Assembly: GCA_001972305.1 (NCBI GenBank)
Contig: BDDD01000567.1
Location: 310,001-374,000, forward strand
From: Cephalotus follicularis
Taxonomy: Eukaryota; Streptophyta; Magnoliopsida; Oxalidales; Cephalotaceae
DNA length: 64,000 nt
Direction of reading: 5' to 3'
Position numbers and translations under genes: made by a program. Within the stretch, counting starts at the first letter, position 1, and each line of letters opens with the position of its first letter. Of the stretch, positions 1 through 11,410 are shown one piece after another. The notes below the pieces were generated by a model. The model did no database searches, was not told where the DNA came from, and saw nothing but the letters and a program-made list of their open reading frames with translations.

Positions 1-1130
1 CTCCTAAGGTACTTCAGGATTCCCTTGACCACTTCCCAGTGCTTCTCACCGGGATCAGACTGAAAATGACTTGCCATACCCAGGGCAAGTGCGACATCAG
101 GCCTAGTACATAACATGGCATACATGATAGACCCTACTGCCGAAGCATAAGGTATCTGACTCATGTGTGCTCTCTCTTCAGATGTCTGAGGAGACATCTT
201 TCGAGAAAGATGAATTCCTTCACCTATTGACAATAGGCCTCTCTTGGAATTCTCCACGCTAAACCTCTTCAGCACCTTGCTGATGTACTAGCTCTGGGAA
301 AGCCCAAGCAACCTATTGGATCTATCCCTGAAGATCCTAATACCTCGTATATAGGTGGCTTCTCCCAAATCTTTCATAGAAAAATTCTTAGTTAGCCATA
401 TCTTTGCAGACTGCAACATCCCTACATCATTCCCAATGAGTAGAATGTCATCTACATATAGCACTTAGAAAGTGATACTAGGTCCCTCTTACTTTTGATA
501 AGCACAGGGCTTATCTATATTTTTAACGAAGTCAAAAGCTTTGACTGCTTCATCAAAACGTAGATTCCAGCTACGAGATGCTTGCTTTAGTCCATAAATG
601 GACCGTTCGAGCTTGCACACCATGTACGGGTGCTCGGTAGATGTAAACCCCTCGGGTTGGGACATATAAATATCCTCTTCAAGACGGCCATTTAAGAATG
701 CCGTCCTGACATACATTTGCCATATCTCATAATCATAATGAGCGGCAATAGCAAGCAAAATCGTAATGGATTTAAGCATGGCGACAGGTGAGAAAGTCTC
801 AGTATAGTATATCCCATGTCGTTTCCTATACCCTTTCGCCACTAGTCAAGCTTTATAAGTCTCGATTTTTCCATCTGCATTCATATTCTTATTAAAGATC
901 CATTTGCAGCCAATAGGCACTCTGTCTTCGGGTGCTTCAACCAAATTCCATACTTGGTTGGAGTACATGGAATCCATCTCAGATTTCATGGCTCCTAGCC
1001 ATGCTTCAGATTCAGTGACTTGCACTGCCTCTACGTAGCTGGCAGGCTCGTCATCATCAATGACGTTTATCTCATCAGTACCATCAATGAGGAAACTATA
1101 CCTCTCAGGTGCTAATGGGATTCTGCCTGA
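1..1130 (-). pseudogene. rt: copia-1 reverse transcriptase and start of RNase H
   Basis: Reverse transcriptase copies element RNA into cDNA. In frame with integrase, it reads KWIFNKN, LVAKGY (with a TGA in place of a codon near 848, consistent with CGA to TGA), TAFLNGRLEEDIYM, SIYGLKQASRSWN, and the catalytic box LYVDDILLIGND near 430-470. It continues through the PYASAVGSIMYAMLCTRPDV block, and ends at the window edge in HWEVVKGILKYLRR. Further stops lie near 480 and 290. The YVDD box is intact. The RNase H domain proper lies outside the window. Confidence 0.88.
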
Positions 1131-2171
1131 TCATCTCAAAGGAGCTTTGCCTAACTGAGAGCCATTCTCAGCCTGAGATCTAATCTCAACTGTGTTTGTT
1201 GAATGTCTAATCTCCAACTCCTCCATCTTCTGTGTGGTTTCTACCCGTGGCAACTCCTTGAGTTCCACCTTACTCCCACTGTTTTCTTCAAGAAGGTATT
1301 CCTTCTCTAGGAACACAACATTTCGCAAAAAAAATATCTTTTGTTCGCTAGGGTGGTAGAAGTAGTATCCTTTTGTTTCCTTAGGATACCACACAAACTT
1401 GCAACGGTCCGACCGCGCTTCCAGCTTATCTGCGTCAAGCCTCTTGACATAAGCCGGACAGCCCCAAACCTTCAAATGGCTTAGGCTGGGTTTCCTCCCT
1501 GACCATACATGGTATGGAATAGAAGGCACATATTTTGAAGGAATCTGATTCAAGATATAAGCAGCTGTATCTAGGGCATAACCCTAGAGATAGGTAGGAA
1601 GGTCAGTAAAAGACATCATCGATCGAACCATGTCTAACAAAGTCCGATTCCTCCTTTCGGACACACCATTATGCTGTGGTCTTCCAGGAGGAGTCCACTG
1701 AGATAGAATTCTGTTATCTCTAAGATAACCTAGGAATTCAGCTGATATTTATTCTCCACATCGGTCCGACCGAAGTATTTTAATGGATTTACCTGTTTAT
1801 TTTTCTACCTCAAGCCTGAACTCATTAAATTTCTCAAAGGATTCTGACTTGTGTTTCATCAAATACACATAACCATACCTAGATAAATCGTCGGTAAAAG
1901 TTATGAAGTAGATATAACCACCTCGCGCACTGACTGACATAGGACCGCATACGTCAGTATGGACTAAACCCAGTAAATCCATAGCCCTTTCTCCTTGACC
2001 AGAGAAGGGTGATTTGGTCATCTTTCCCAATAAACAGGACTCACAAGTTGGATAGGACTCTAAGTCTTGGATATCAAGGAGATCATCCTTAACCAACTGT
2101 GATAGTCTAGCATCACTAAGATGACCAAGTCTACAATGCCAGGTATAGGTTTTATTTAACTCAGTTTCTCA
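1131..2171 (-). pseudogene. int: copia-1 integrase region, broken by stops
   Basis: Integrase joins element cDNA to host DNA. The gag-pre-integrase motif (YTWHCRLGHLSDARL) lies near 2110-2160, then the zinc-binding CESCLLGKM. The three catalytic acidic residues are visible: Asp in VHTDVCGPM, Asp in LRSDRCGE and Glu in HNGVSERRNRT. A Tyr normally after GE is replaced by a stop, a stop precedes the second Asp block (near 1797), and another follows DLPTYL near 1587. The C-terminal part (PYHVWSGRKPSLSHLKVWGC) is in the same frame. It reads on into RT; the next stop is at 1131-1133. Confidence 0.87.
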
Positions 2172-3518
2172 TTATCTTTTCTTATTACTTTGCTCTATGG
2201 ATAGGATTTTGGATTGTGCAGTATTTAAGACAAATAATCCATTGTCGATAAAACCATTACCGACACAAATATTGTCAGAATAAACAAAACATTGAATGTC
2301 TTGGAATCTGAGCTCCAAGCCCAAATTACATAAGTATGAAACACTTATAATATTCCTTACAATGTTTGAAATGAAATAACAAGGATCAAGTGTCAATACA
2401 TGACCATTACATAAAGTAATATCATAAATCCCTACAGCTTTAGCGATGATCCTAGATCCATCCCCAAGCCGTAAGTCGAAGTCTCCAACTCTAAGCTTTC
2501 TAACTTTTCTTAGTCCTTGCAACGAATTGCAAAGGTTAGTTCCACATCCAGTATCCAATACCCATGAAGAACTACTATTCAAAGCTAGATTTAGTTCAAT
2601 CATGAACATACCTGATGTACTTGCACCATGCAAAACATCAGAAGAGACTCCAACACCAGTAACTCGACAATCCTTTTTCCAGTGTCCGGTCTTACCGCAC
2701 TGGAAACAAGCACCTTCAGCAGCTAAATTCTTCAATCAATCTTTGGCAACACTCCTACTAGCTCTAAGCTTCCCCTTCTTCTTCTTTTTCTTCTTCTTAC
2801 CCTTGCCTTTAGTGTTGATAGGCATGAGCACGCCCTTCCCTTTACAGGATGACGAGGCACTACCCTTTCCTTGGGCAGACCTAGAAGATGGAAGAAGTAG
2901 GGAGTGGGTCTTTGACTTCCCAGAGACAAAATATGCCTCAGTCATTCTCAACATAGCTATTAGCTCAGACAGAGTCACGTCTATCTTGTTCATGTGAAAG
3001 TTCACCAAAAACTGTGAGAACGACTTAGGAAGGGACGTCAAAATAAGATCTACATAAAGATCATGGTCCATGACAAACCCTAATTGAGCCAGCTGCTCAA
3101 TCATGTCTATCATCTTCAATCAATGCTCATGGACTGAAGCTCCCTCTGGCATCTGAGCCTTAAAGAGTTTACGTGATAGATTGAACCTTTGAGTCCTAGA
3201 CTCAGCTCCATACATCTCCTGGAGATGGAGTAGTATAGAAGATAAGGTCTGAATCTTCTCAATATGACGCTGAAGCTCAGGTGTCATCCCAAGAAGGGCA
3301 AGACATCTAGCCTGCTTGTCATCTTCTAGCCACTTGGCTAGTCGCTCACTCTCTTCGGGCGTCGGATCTTCACCTAGTGAAGGAGGCCCCCCAATCATCA
3401 CATGGGCCATTTTATTGGCCGTAAGGATGATCTTGAGGTTTCGGTGCCAATCGTTGAAGTTGGGCCCCTCAAGTTTGTTTGTCTCTAGAATGCGGGACAT
3501 AGCAGATTGTAAAGCCAT
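2172..3518 (-). pseudogene. gag-pro: copia-1 gag and protease region, broken by stops
   Basis: Gag packages the element RNA and the aspartic protease cleaves the polyprotein. The start is the ATG at 3518 (MALQSAMSR), followed by the copia gag block around NFNDWHRNLKIIL. A CCHC zinc knuckle, CFQCGKTGHWKKDC, lies near 2668-2712. The protease active site reads WVLDTGCG near 2545-2570. The frame is constant throughout, but TGA stops fall at 3120-3122 and 2736-2738, and TAA then TGA at 2169-2174. A Lys-rich run sits between gag and the knuckle. The stops look like point mutations; no frameshift is seen. Function is lost unless the stops are read through. Confidence 0.88.
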
Positions 3519-5282
3519 TCTATAGCAACCTAGATAAGGAAATATAAAGTTGAGTCAGCATCTATTCCAGTTTTAATATATGACAACAATAACACTTGGT
3601 CTTTAGTGCTTATTATTCCTCCCACTATTCTAATCGTATCCCATACCCCCATATGGAATTCGAGAAGTCCAACTTCCTAGTGGGGATTGAAATCCATCGC
3701 AATCATATTATAGCCTCAGCTAGGGCATGACGAACTATAATATATCCAATAGGTAGGCTTTCTTGCCGATTTGTATCCAATACAAGATCCAATCATAGTA
3801 TTCGGCCTTAGATTCAATATAGCCTCAGCTAGGGCATGACAAACCATCATAATCTTAATAAGTCAAGTACCCACAATTTTCATTGGAATGCACTAGTTTT
3901 AACACCCACACGTAGGCGTGTCCAAGTGCTAAAACATAGCCATCCTTTGCGGTGCCCAACACCGATGTTGACATAATATCCCCAAGTCATCAACCTCAGC
4001 TAGGGCATGACAAACCAACAACCCAGTAACACTACTCAACGAAAATTGTGGAAGGCCACGGGGAACCACTCCATGGGTTCCTACATTAAGACTTATTATT
4101 GAAGTGAGGGAATTTGCGGTCTTAAATTTTAAATACCATGCCATTAATTAATTCATTGATTGTATTAGCCAATTCCAATTAATTACGGCTTATCATGCAA
4201 GACGTGTATCTTATGCACCTTGGACATATTTCTAAAATATGTCAATGGATTGTCAAGGACATTAGTAGTAGTGACTTGAGCCCAAAATCACTACTAGGTC
4301 TTCCTAGGTGTAAAGATTAAATTTATTTATTACAACAATAACCATGCATACATGGCCTTCAAAAGTCTTGTACTCCATTTCTCCTTTCCTCCATCTCTCC
4401 TTCTAAGGTCTTCTTTTACATAAAAGTACTTTACATTTTGAAACGAAAATTACATTTAAAAAATTACAAGGAGAAATAACAAAAGTAAGGAAAAACAAAT
4501 GGTGCACGCATGCACCTTATTACAGACCTTTAAAATAATAAATAAATAAATAAATCCATCCACACAAAGAAAACCATAAACTAGGTCTATGTCCTTCTTG
4601 GGCCATCCATTGTGCATAAAACTTATATAATATCCAATATTATAAAACACAAATAAAACAAATGCCATAAATAATAACCAATCATACAATTTAATTTAAG
4701 GATTGTTAACTGGTCAAGCTCCCACTAAATCAAGTAATGATTTTTGATTTTCCAAGTGCTAAAATGTATAAAATCCAATTTTATTAAAAACGGTTTTTTT
4801 TCTTTATAAAAGACGTCGACGCTTATCAACAACATCGACGTGTTTTCTGGGAACAGATGAACAAGGCGTCGATGTTCATCAAGAACATCGATGCGTTTTC
4901 TGGAAATGATGAAAAAGACATCGACGTCTATCAAGAACGTCGACGCGTTTCCTGGGAATATGAACAAGACATCGACGTCTATCAGGAACGTCGACATCTT
5001 TAACCCCCTGGGCAGTTTCTGCATTTCAAAAAATGCAGAAAATAATGGTCTAGACTTTAGCATTCCATTCTGGCAATCCAAACTGCACTATGCATGTTCC
5101 AAACTTAATTCTAAACACATTATATCAAATTAACCAGGTCAAAAACACAATGAAATCCAATTTCATGCAATTTTCACTAAGGCACTTTGAAAATATAGTT
5201 TGATCATAACACACATCCATTAATTAAACCATTAATAAGTACATCATCAAAGGCATAAATTCAATCAAGGATGATGTGGGAC
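3519..5282 (-). other. copia-1 5' leader, non-coding
   Basis: This is 1.76 kb between the primer-binding site and the gag start, long for a copia leader. No credible coding sequence is seen. It holds an array of TCGA-centred motifs at 4814-5004 and the imperfectly repeated phrase 'agcctcagctagggcatgac' near 3711, 3823 and 3991. I cannot exclude that part of it is an old unrelated insertion. Confidence 0.6.
4814..5004. repeat. GTCGAC-type palindrome array in copia-1 leader
   Basis: About eight copies of the palindromic core (A/G)TCGA(C/T)G occur at roughly 20-30 bp spacing, embedded in phrases such as gacgtcgacgc, aacatcgacg and gacatcgacgtc. The copies differ mainly by C/T and G/A changes. 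The same core recurs in LTRs of other families in this window. Confidence 0.8.
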
Positions 5283-5294
5283 GCTCTGATACCA
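5283..5294 (-). other. primer-binding site, tRNA-iMet type (copia-1)
   Basis: On the minus strand this reads TGGTATCAGAGC, complementary to the 3' end of plant initiator Met tRNA. It sits one base after the LTR end (...CCAACA). It fixes the orientation and the 5' LTR boundary. Confidence 0.93.
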
Positions 5295-5295
5295 C

Positions 5296-7458
5296 TGTTG
5301 GAAATGGGATAAACCGAATCCGGAGCCAAAAACGAACTTAGGCATAAAAGGTGTACAACAAAACAAAATCATACAAACATGGTAGCGGAAGAACACCCAA
5401 TAAAAATAAATGCAGTCCATTATGGCATGTCCAAAGACCACATGGATCACCACATCATCAACAGAATTGAATTGGTGTCACCATAGCATGCAATGATGAC
5501 ACACAAGCATGGCAAGAAGAGAAGGACCAAGAGATATACCAGCGGGTGAAGGCTCCTTCTTTCTTTGCCGCTACACGCTTGAGTAGATTCCCTTTTTAAT
5601 CTTCTCCAAGTCTCTGGAACAACAAGCAATCCAACTAGCAATAACCAAGAACAAAGTGTATGAACTCTCTCTTTCTCACTAAGCTTAGAAAAGGTAAATT
5701 GATATTGACCAATAAAGTCAATAATAAATCCACCCTAGATAAGCTCTTGCTTGGTGTATCACAGATGAAAGGAACACACTCTGCAGAGAGAAAATCGAAG
5801 TCAATTGCCCAACAAAAGCAAAACCTTTTCCCCATAGCATTTTCTGCAGAAAATGCTTATTACTAGCCTTCTTCTTCTTTCTCCCACTCTCCCATTCACT
5901 TAGGATCATGGTCCTCACTCCTAGGGAGTCTGTGTCCATGATCCCACGTTCTCATAACATGCAAGAATGGGAGATGGCTGCTGGAGATGAGAGAGAAAAC
6001 GTGCCCACGAAGTGAGCTCCTGCACAGGTTGCACGTTCTGCTCAAAGACGTCGAAGCCTTCCAAAGGACATCGACGCTCATGCAATGTGGCACTAAAACA
6101 CATTGAAGCTTTCTAAAAGACATCGATGTCTTTACAAAAACGTTAAGCATCGACGTCTTTCTAAAAGACGTCGACGCTTTGTCTGGCCAGTGAAGCATTT
6201 AGAGTCTAACTCTTTTAGTGATCTCATGTACCCTTCGAATATTGGTTAAGTAAGATCAAACATATGTGTTTCCACAAAATGCAAAATCCACATAACCGAT
6301 ATTTGACACCAAGACTTAATATGTCCAACATATTAAAGATCTAATCATTATAAGGTAGGGACCCTTGAATATCTTAGTTAAAACAAAAGGTGTTCATAAA
6401 TTACAGAAATACCCCTAGGGTCCGGTTTATCCATTCTAAATGGTCCTTGACCAATTTAAATGCTATTGGAATAATATCCAAATATTATCCAGATGGAAAA
6501 ATTAATGTAATTAATTTTCCCACACCTCATAAACCCCATATTTTCTAAGTCATCGGTTCACGTGTACTATAATCTCTTATCATGCTTGGCCCCGATTGCG
6601 GTCTAGGGTAAGGATATGTGTCAACCCTAGATAATACCTCAATGGATAAAATATCTGATCATTACTAGGACCTTTGGTAAACTCTCCGGAAATCTAATTT
6701 CCAGCCTACCTCAACCTTGGCCAAGGATTTCATAAGTCCAAAGTATAATCAGACCATAATAGGGCCGATCACCTTCGCTCAGGTGTGACAATCCCATATT
6801 GCGCACTCACTTATATTCGTATAGATTCGATCATACCCAAAGGCCACCCGATTGCCAGCCCTACGCAAGGACTGGGTAAGGTGGAGATCAAAGCATAACC
6901 GTCTCCATACAATATAGAGTAGTCGCTCAGGTCTAAGGATCAGACGAGTTAGAGAACTCGCTAAGTGATGATCACTTATGCACAACCGCAACAAGTAGGA
7001 GTCACTACTGACACGAGAATAGCGACTATCCAAATAGTGTCTCCTACGCGGGTCCAATTCAGTGTACACGCTTTCAGCGCGCACCTCGTATTTGCCCTAG
7101 TGTCCAACACAGATGGTAGTAAGAGAATCCATCCTCCAATTCCATGAGCAGGCAACATACGCGCAAGTCTATCCGGTTCACTAATGCCCATAAAGTGAAC
7201 CTATGACTTGGAACTAATTTGACATAAGGAATAAGGTAACCAGTCTCACAGCCTCCTTGGCAGGCATCCAACCTTATGTCAAGGCATCACAAGTATAAGT
7301 AGGTAATTAATAAACTACTTCAATTATGTGATAAAATACAAGTGATATTGCCGTAACAAATTTAGCAAGCATCATATATAAGGAATAAGATGTTTCATAC
7401 AAGAACAGATATAAAATGACAGTCCATCCAATGGCTTGTCGGGTCACTATATCTAACA
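5296..7458 (-). repeat. 5' LTR of copia-1
   Basis: The inner end is fixed by the primer-binding site: ...TTCCAACA on the minus strand. The outer end is placed at TGTTAGATATAGTGACCC (minus), giving TGTTAG...CCAACA and about 2.16 kb. A less likely shorter alternative ends at 6330, where the plus strand also reads ccaaca. A TCGA-motif array lies at 6043-6180. The partner LTR is outside the window, so the outer edge is inferred. Confidence 0.65.
6043..6180. repeat. GTCGAC-type array in copia-1 LTR
   Basis: About five copies of the core, in gacgtcgaagcc, gacatcgacgc, gacatcgatgtc, gcatcgacgtc and gacgtcgacgc, lie within 140 bp. They have the same flavour as the array in the leader of this element. 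Confidence 0.75.
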
Positions 7459-8478
7459 AATAACAGCAGCTGAGCTTTGTGGATTATGAGGACTCGCAAT
7501 AGAATCGATGAACTGCTACTTCCTCCAAGCTTTTCTCACTATCACAAGCACAACTCCTTGTGCCAACAAAGATTCCACTTTCTCTCTTAGTATCATTGCA
7601 ATAACTATCACACTTTTGTTACGACCTACACACCGAAAGCAACACACTGTTGTCACCGGAGCTCCGGCCAGATTTCAACCCATACATCGGAGCTCTGACC
7701 ACGCCATAAACAGTCCTCAAATTAGATGATCTACACATAATTTCTGAAGAACTACTGTGACTTGGCGTGAATCACACGGTCACAACATGCAGTGAGTCTA
7801 ACTCACTGAGTTGACTATCTGGACTTCAACAACTACGACCACTTCACAAAAACACCATACAACCTTCAGTTCTATGTGTCTACACCCGAGACTCGTTGAG
7901 GATCGGCACGGGTTTGCCTCGCCAGAGCTCTGACCAGGTCACTCGAGCTCAGGACATGCCACAATCGGCTTCAAAAACCTTCGATCAACCTATTGGTAAC
8001 TGAAACTCTCCGTGACTCAGTGCCAAACGCTGTGTCACAGGCGGTAGCGAGTTAGAATGATTAAGTTGACTCATTCGGCTAATTCCCATTGATCCCGGCC
8101 AGAAATCGCCTCAACTATCATCACAATGGGCAGAGCTGAACTTCCAGACGAAGACTGGCTCCACCCATAATGATAACGGCGGTGGACGGCGAGCAGAAAT
8201 GACAGCAGAGAACAAGAAGAAGAAGAAAGAGAAAGGAGGAAAAAAATAAAGGCTTACCATCGATAGTGAAGGCTTCGACCAACGACCTCTCCCTTACCGG
8301 TGCTTCGCGCCACGCTCGGTGACTCTTTCTTCTCTGGCGCATCTCTCTCAACCTCTCCTGTCCACTCTGCTCTCTCTTCCATACGGGAGCTTTATGCATC
8401 TGTCCCTCTTCTTTCTATTTACGGGCACTTCATACGCCCGTGATTCTCTCTCCTTTTTTTTAAATTCGGGGCATTACA
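7459..8478 (-). repeat. partial TGTAA-type gypsy-like LTR
   Basis: The right edge, gggcattaca, is the reverse complement of the LTR start TGTAATGCCC. The body resembles LTR-6 at 62245-64000 in reverse orientation: shared phrases around 'gagtcaactcactgcatgttgtgac', the 'ggccggagctccggtg' segment and the GA-rich transcript start. It is cut on the left by copia-1. No internal coding region is attached. The protein-like frames here are low-complexity or chance. Confidence 0.65.
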
Positions 8479-8603
8479 CATAAACACATCAATCCCACAA
8501 GATTTTCACCCTAAAAGCTCCAAATCTAAATTTCACACCATGAACTTGCCCCTAGTTGACCAAAACCTCCAAATTATGATTTCTCTCTAACATTTCAACA
8601 TTT

Positions 8604-9412
8604 ATGGCTCCAAAGAAGTCATTAGCAAAGAGAATTCTATCTCAAGAACACCCGACTCCTTCAATCCCAGAATGACAGTACGCAAAGAGATTTTCAATCA
8701 GGGAATTCTATGGAGTAAGTATGTAGACTTCTCCACTCTCGTCGATTTCCATTTCATAGCTTGGTTTGAGCACATAGGATGGACAGAATTCTGTAAGATT
8801 AAAAACTCAACTTACCTAGAATGTGTCAAGGAATTTTATTCCAAAATGACATCGAATGTCACCAAGGATGATAAAATAATCCTCGAGTCCTCCATTAACG
8901 GAGTTGACATTCATCTTTATGAGCAAATCATCAATCAATTGATAGATGTCCCTATCCAAGGCAAACAAGGGTATGACACTAGAAAATGACCCAAGGATGA
9001 GACCATTACCTATCATCAATATCTTGAGCATATCTTTAACCATTTGCCACAAAAACTGGATTCTAAGTACCTCTCCCTTCAAAACCGGCTCCTTCACATC
9101 ATGGTTGCAACACACTTTGTGTCTAGCTCGGGTAGTTTTGACTATGCGAGTCAAGTGGAGCTATACATTATGAGGCACATAGTCATGAGGACAATGTTGA
9201 ACCTCCCACTCTTGATCATTCGACATATGAAGGAATCCCTAAACAAGGATAGCAGTAAATTTCCCTATGAAGGGTTACTCACTAGATTGTTCAAACTTTT
9301 TGGTGTTCCTTTTGATGTGGAGGTATGGGAAACCAAGAAACGTACGGATATCATCAATCTTCACACCATTGCCTGCATGCATTGGGAAAAGAAAAAACAA
9401 TGTATCGATTAG
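8604..9412 (+). pseudogene. env-like ORF remnant of copia-2
   Basis: SIRE-type copia elements carry an extra ORF after pol, often called env-like. A start is seen at 8604 (MAPKKSLAKRILS), then a frameshift to the frame beginning near 8672. From there the text runs STYLECVKEFYSKM, then NGVDIHLYEQIINQLIDVP, a stop near 8987, and on to HIMVATHFVSSSGSFDYASQ and YEGLLTRLFKLFGVPFDVE. The layout (EFY block, then a 'LxxxInxP' block, then 'LLTRiF..fGV') parallels the intact ORF of copia-4 at 31425. No signal peptide or membrane segment is evident. Confidence 0.65.
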
Positions 9413-10241
9413 AATGTGGCACAGTGATGTAGGAGTGATAGTCGGCACAAGAAGATCCAGATATGGAGGCTCTACCGATTCAATCCTATGCTTCCATGGA
9501 GACTGTTCTTGATTAACTTTGTGAAATGGAAGGACGATTAAATATGCTAATGGATTCCCTTAATGTGAAGATCGATGCTCATCATCATGCTCACATGAAG
9601 GCCGTATCCGAGTTGAAGACTCAATTTTATGGAGGTTTTTGGTGACCGATTCGAATGATGATGATGATACAGGGTTTGATGACTCCGATGTTTGAGTGGT
9701 ATTTATGTCTTGGTGATTCTGATGATTCAGATGTGTGATTTTTATGTGTTTCTTGTTCTAATTATGGTTTTCACCCCATGAACATTTTCTCTCTTTTGGC
9801 TTGTATTTGAAATTTAACTATGATACTTTTATAGTTTGATGGTTTGTATTTAAACATATTTATGGTATTTTGGTTAGTTGGATGATGGAGGATATGTTTA
9901 AGAGATGCTATTGTTATTTTATGATGAATGGATGACTTTATGGATTCTATGAATGTATTTTATGGATGCCATGAATGAATTGTAGTATTTTAGTCAAAAT
10001 ATAGCATGAATAGTCTTGATATTTGACATGTTTCTACCACAACCTTTTTTATGCTTTCCAAAACAAAGGGGGAGAAGAAAAGCATTAAAAAACATATAAA
10101 GTTTGAATATTTCTCCACTTGACATTCATAAAATCATAATCTTACACATGCATCGGTTAAAGGGGAGCTCATGGAGAGCTCAAACTTTTAAAAAACTAAT
10201 GCTTTTATCATTGATTTTGTAAATATCAAAAAGGGGGAGAT

Positions 10242-11410
10242 TGTTGGGTTTTTAGTTAACTGATTTTGATGTTTGTATGTATTGGAACATGTTAGAAATA
10301 TTCTTAGGATAAAAAAGATTGTTAAGATATTGATTAAAGGAATTACACTTGAAGTTTTGCATGACTTGAAGGTTAAAAACTGGAAATCTTGCAATATTAG
10401 CTGATTAGGTTTTCATATTGGTCTACTATGTTTCTTCAAATTTGGAAAAAATTGCAGAAAACTTATAATTAGTTGACCAACTTTTCCTATTAGTTGACTA
10501 AGTTTTTCATTCTAGAAAGAGCTTTTCAGGCTAGGTTTCTTAGTCGACTAAGTCATGAAATTGGTCGACCAAGTCCATATTAGTCGACTAAGTGTCTCTA
10601 ATTAGTCGAACTACAGTGGATTTCAATTTTTAAGGGTTTGCATGCTCTGTATAATTAATCGACCAACTCTGATATTAGTTGACTAATTTTGGGCCCGATG
10701 GTCACCTTTTTAAATACTTAGTCGACTAACTTTATGCAAGATTTAAAAATAACTGGTTTCAAAGCTCCAACGGCTAGTTTCCAATTACCAACAACTAGCG
10801 ACTCTCTTATGCTATAAATTGAAGACTTTTGAAGCCCAAAAACATCGAGAAACAACCTGCAAAACTGAGAATCAAATGAAAGTGCTCAAGTTCATTGTTA
10901 ACGCTCTTTTTCATTATAAAAGCTCTCATTGTACTTTTCATTTGCTTATTTTGTTTTGAGAGTTTTGTGTAAACATTCAAGCTATATCCAACCTTCTAGA
11001 GGTTGCAAAAACACATTACCTTGTATTCAAATCAAAATTGTAAATGGTTAGTCATACGCTAGAGAGAGAAAAGGGAGTTTGAGTGAAGAACTCTATTGGA
11101 GTGATTGAGGTCAATCATTCCAAAGTCGTAATTTGTTGATTTGCTCCCATAAACCAAATCAATCTTGTATTTGGATGGATACTAGTAAAACTCAAGAGTA
11201 CTTGAGGAAGCGGACGTAGGCAATGAGTTCGCCGAACCACTATAAACTTGTTTATGTCTTCTATCTCTACACTTTTATTTACTTGCAATTATATTGTCAT
11301 ATATAAATTGTTAGCATTATTTATTTTGAACTAAAATATTTCTTAATAAAATTAATTCTCAAAAAGTCATAAAATTTGTTAAAGCCCAATTCACCCCTCA
11401 CCAAGGCCAG
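10242..11410 (+). repeat. 3' LTR of copia-2
   Basis: It starts TGTTGGGTTT directly after the polypurine tract. Its TATA box (tataaatt) is at 10813-10820. The end has the SIRE-like phrase 'caattcacccctcaccaaggcc'. A TCGAC-motif array occupies 10478-10735, ending about 80 bp before the TATA box. Confidence 0.7.
10478..10735. repeat. AGTCGACTA-type array in copia-2 U3
   Basis: About ten motif copies lie in 260 bp: tagttgacta, tagtcgacta, ggtcgaccaa, aatcgaccaa. The core is again the palindrome GTCGAC, here flanked by TTA/TAA rather than by CG. Confidence 0.8.

Larger units (their letters stand above)
1..7458 (-). mobile_element. Ty1/copia retrotransposon copia-1, 5' part
   Basis: Reading on the minus strand, the order is LTR (7458 to 5296), tRNA-iMet primer-binding site, a 1.76 kb leader, then gag, protease, integrase and reverse transcriptase/RNase H. 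That is the Ty1/copia order, with integrase before RT. The element leaves the window at base 1 near the end of RT, so the RNase H end and the 3' LTR are not visible. It abuts a TGTAA-type LTR at 7459 and probably inserted into it (candidate TSD aataa, 7459-7463; the partner lies outside the window). The coding part carries many stop codons, so it is dead. Lineage within copia is not assigned. Confidence 0.9.
8479..11410 (+). mobile_element. SIRE-like copia-2, 3' remnant
   Basis: The order is an env-like ORF remnant, about 0.8 kb of untranslated DNA (9413-10227), a polypurine tract AAAAAGGGGGAGA at 10228-10240, then an LTR beginning TGTTGGG at 10242. gag and pol are missing, cut off at 8478/8479 by the LTR to the left. 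The layout matches copia-4 further on. The right end is uncertain (11405-11415), because the LTR end and the downstream Athila sequence share 'tttca'. Confidence 0.72.

Noticed and set aside
2446-2997. 183-codon plus-strand frame
   Set aside because: It is antisense to the copia-1 gag and protease; its Phe run is the reverse of the gag Lys run. No independent support.
4814-5004. CRISPR-like array of repeats
   Set aside because: The repeats are short degenerate palindromes with irregular spacing in plant retrotransposons; there are no conserved 25-35 bp direct repeats and no cas genes.
5296-6330. Shorter 1.03 kb version of the copia-1 LTR ending at ccaaca (6330)
   Set aside because: Termini would match well, but sequence beyond 6330 reads like the start of a copia LTR up to TGTTAGATATAG (7458), and copia-1 then abuts another LTR exactly. 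Kept as an alternative.
8121-8399. Arg-rich 92-codon minus-strand frame, possible small host gene
   Set aside because: It lies in the GA-rich part of a TGTAA-type LTR that recurs at 62300-62560; low-complexity composition explains it.
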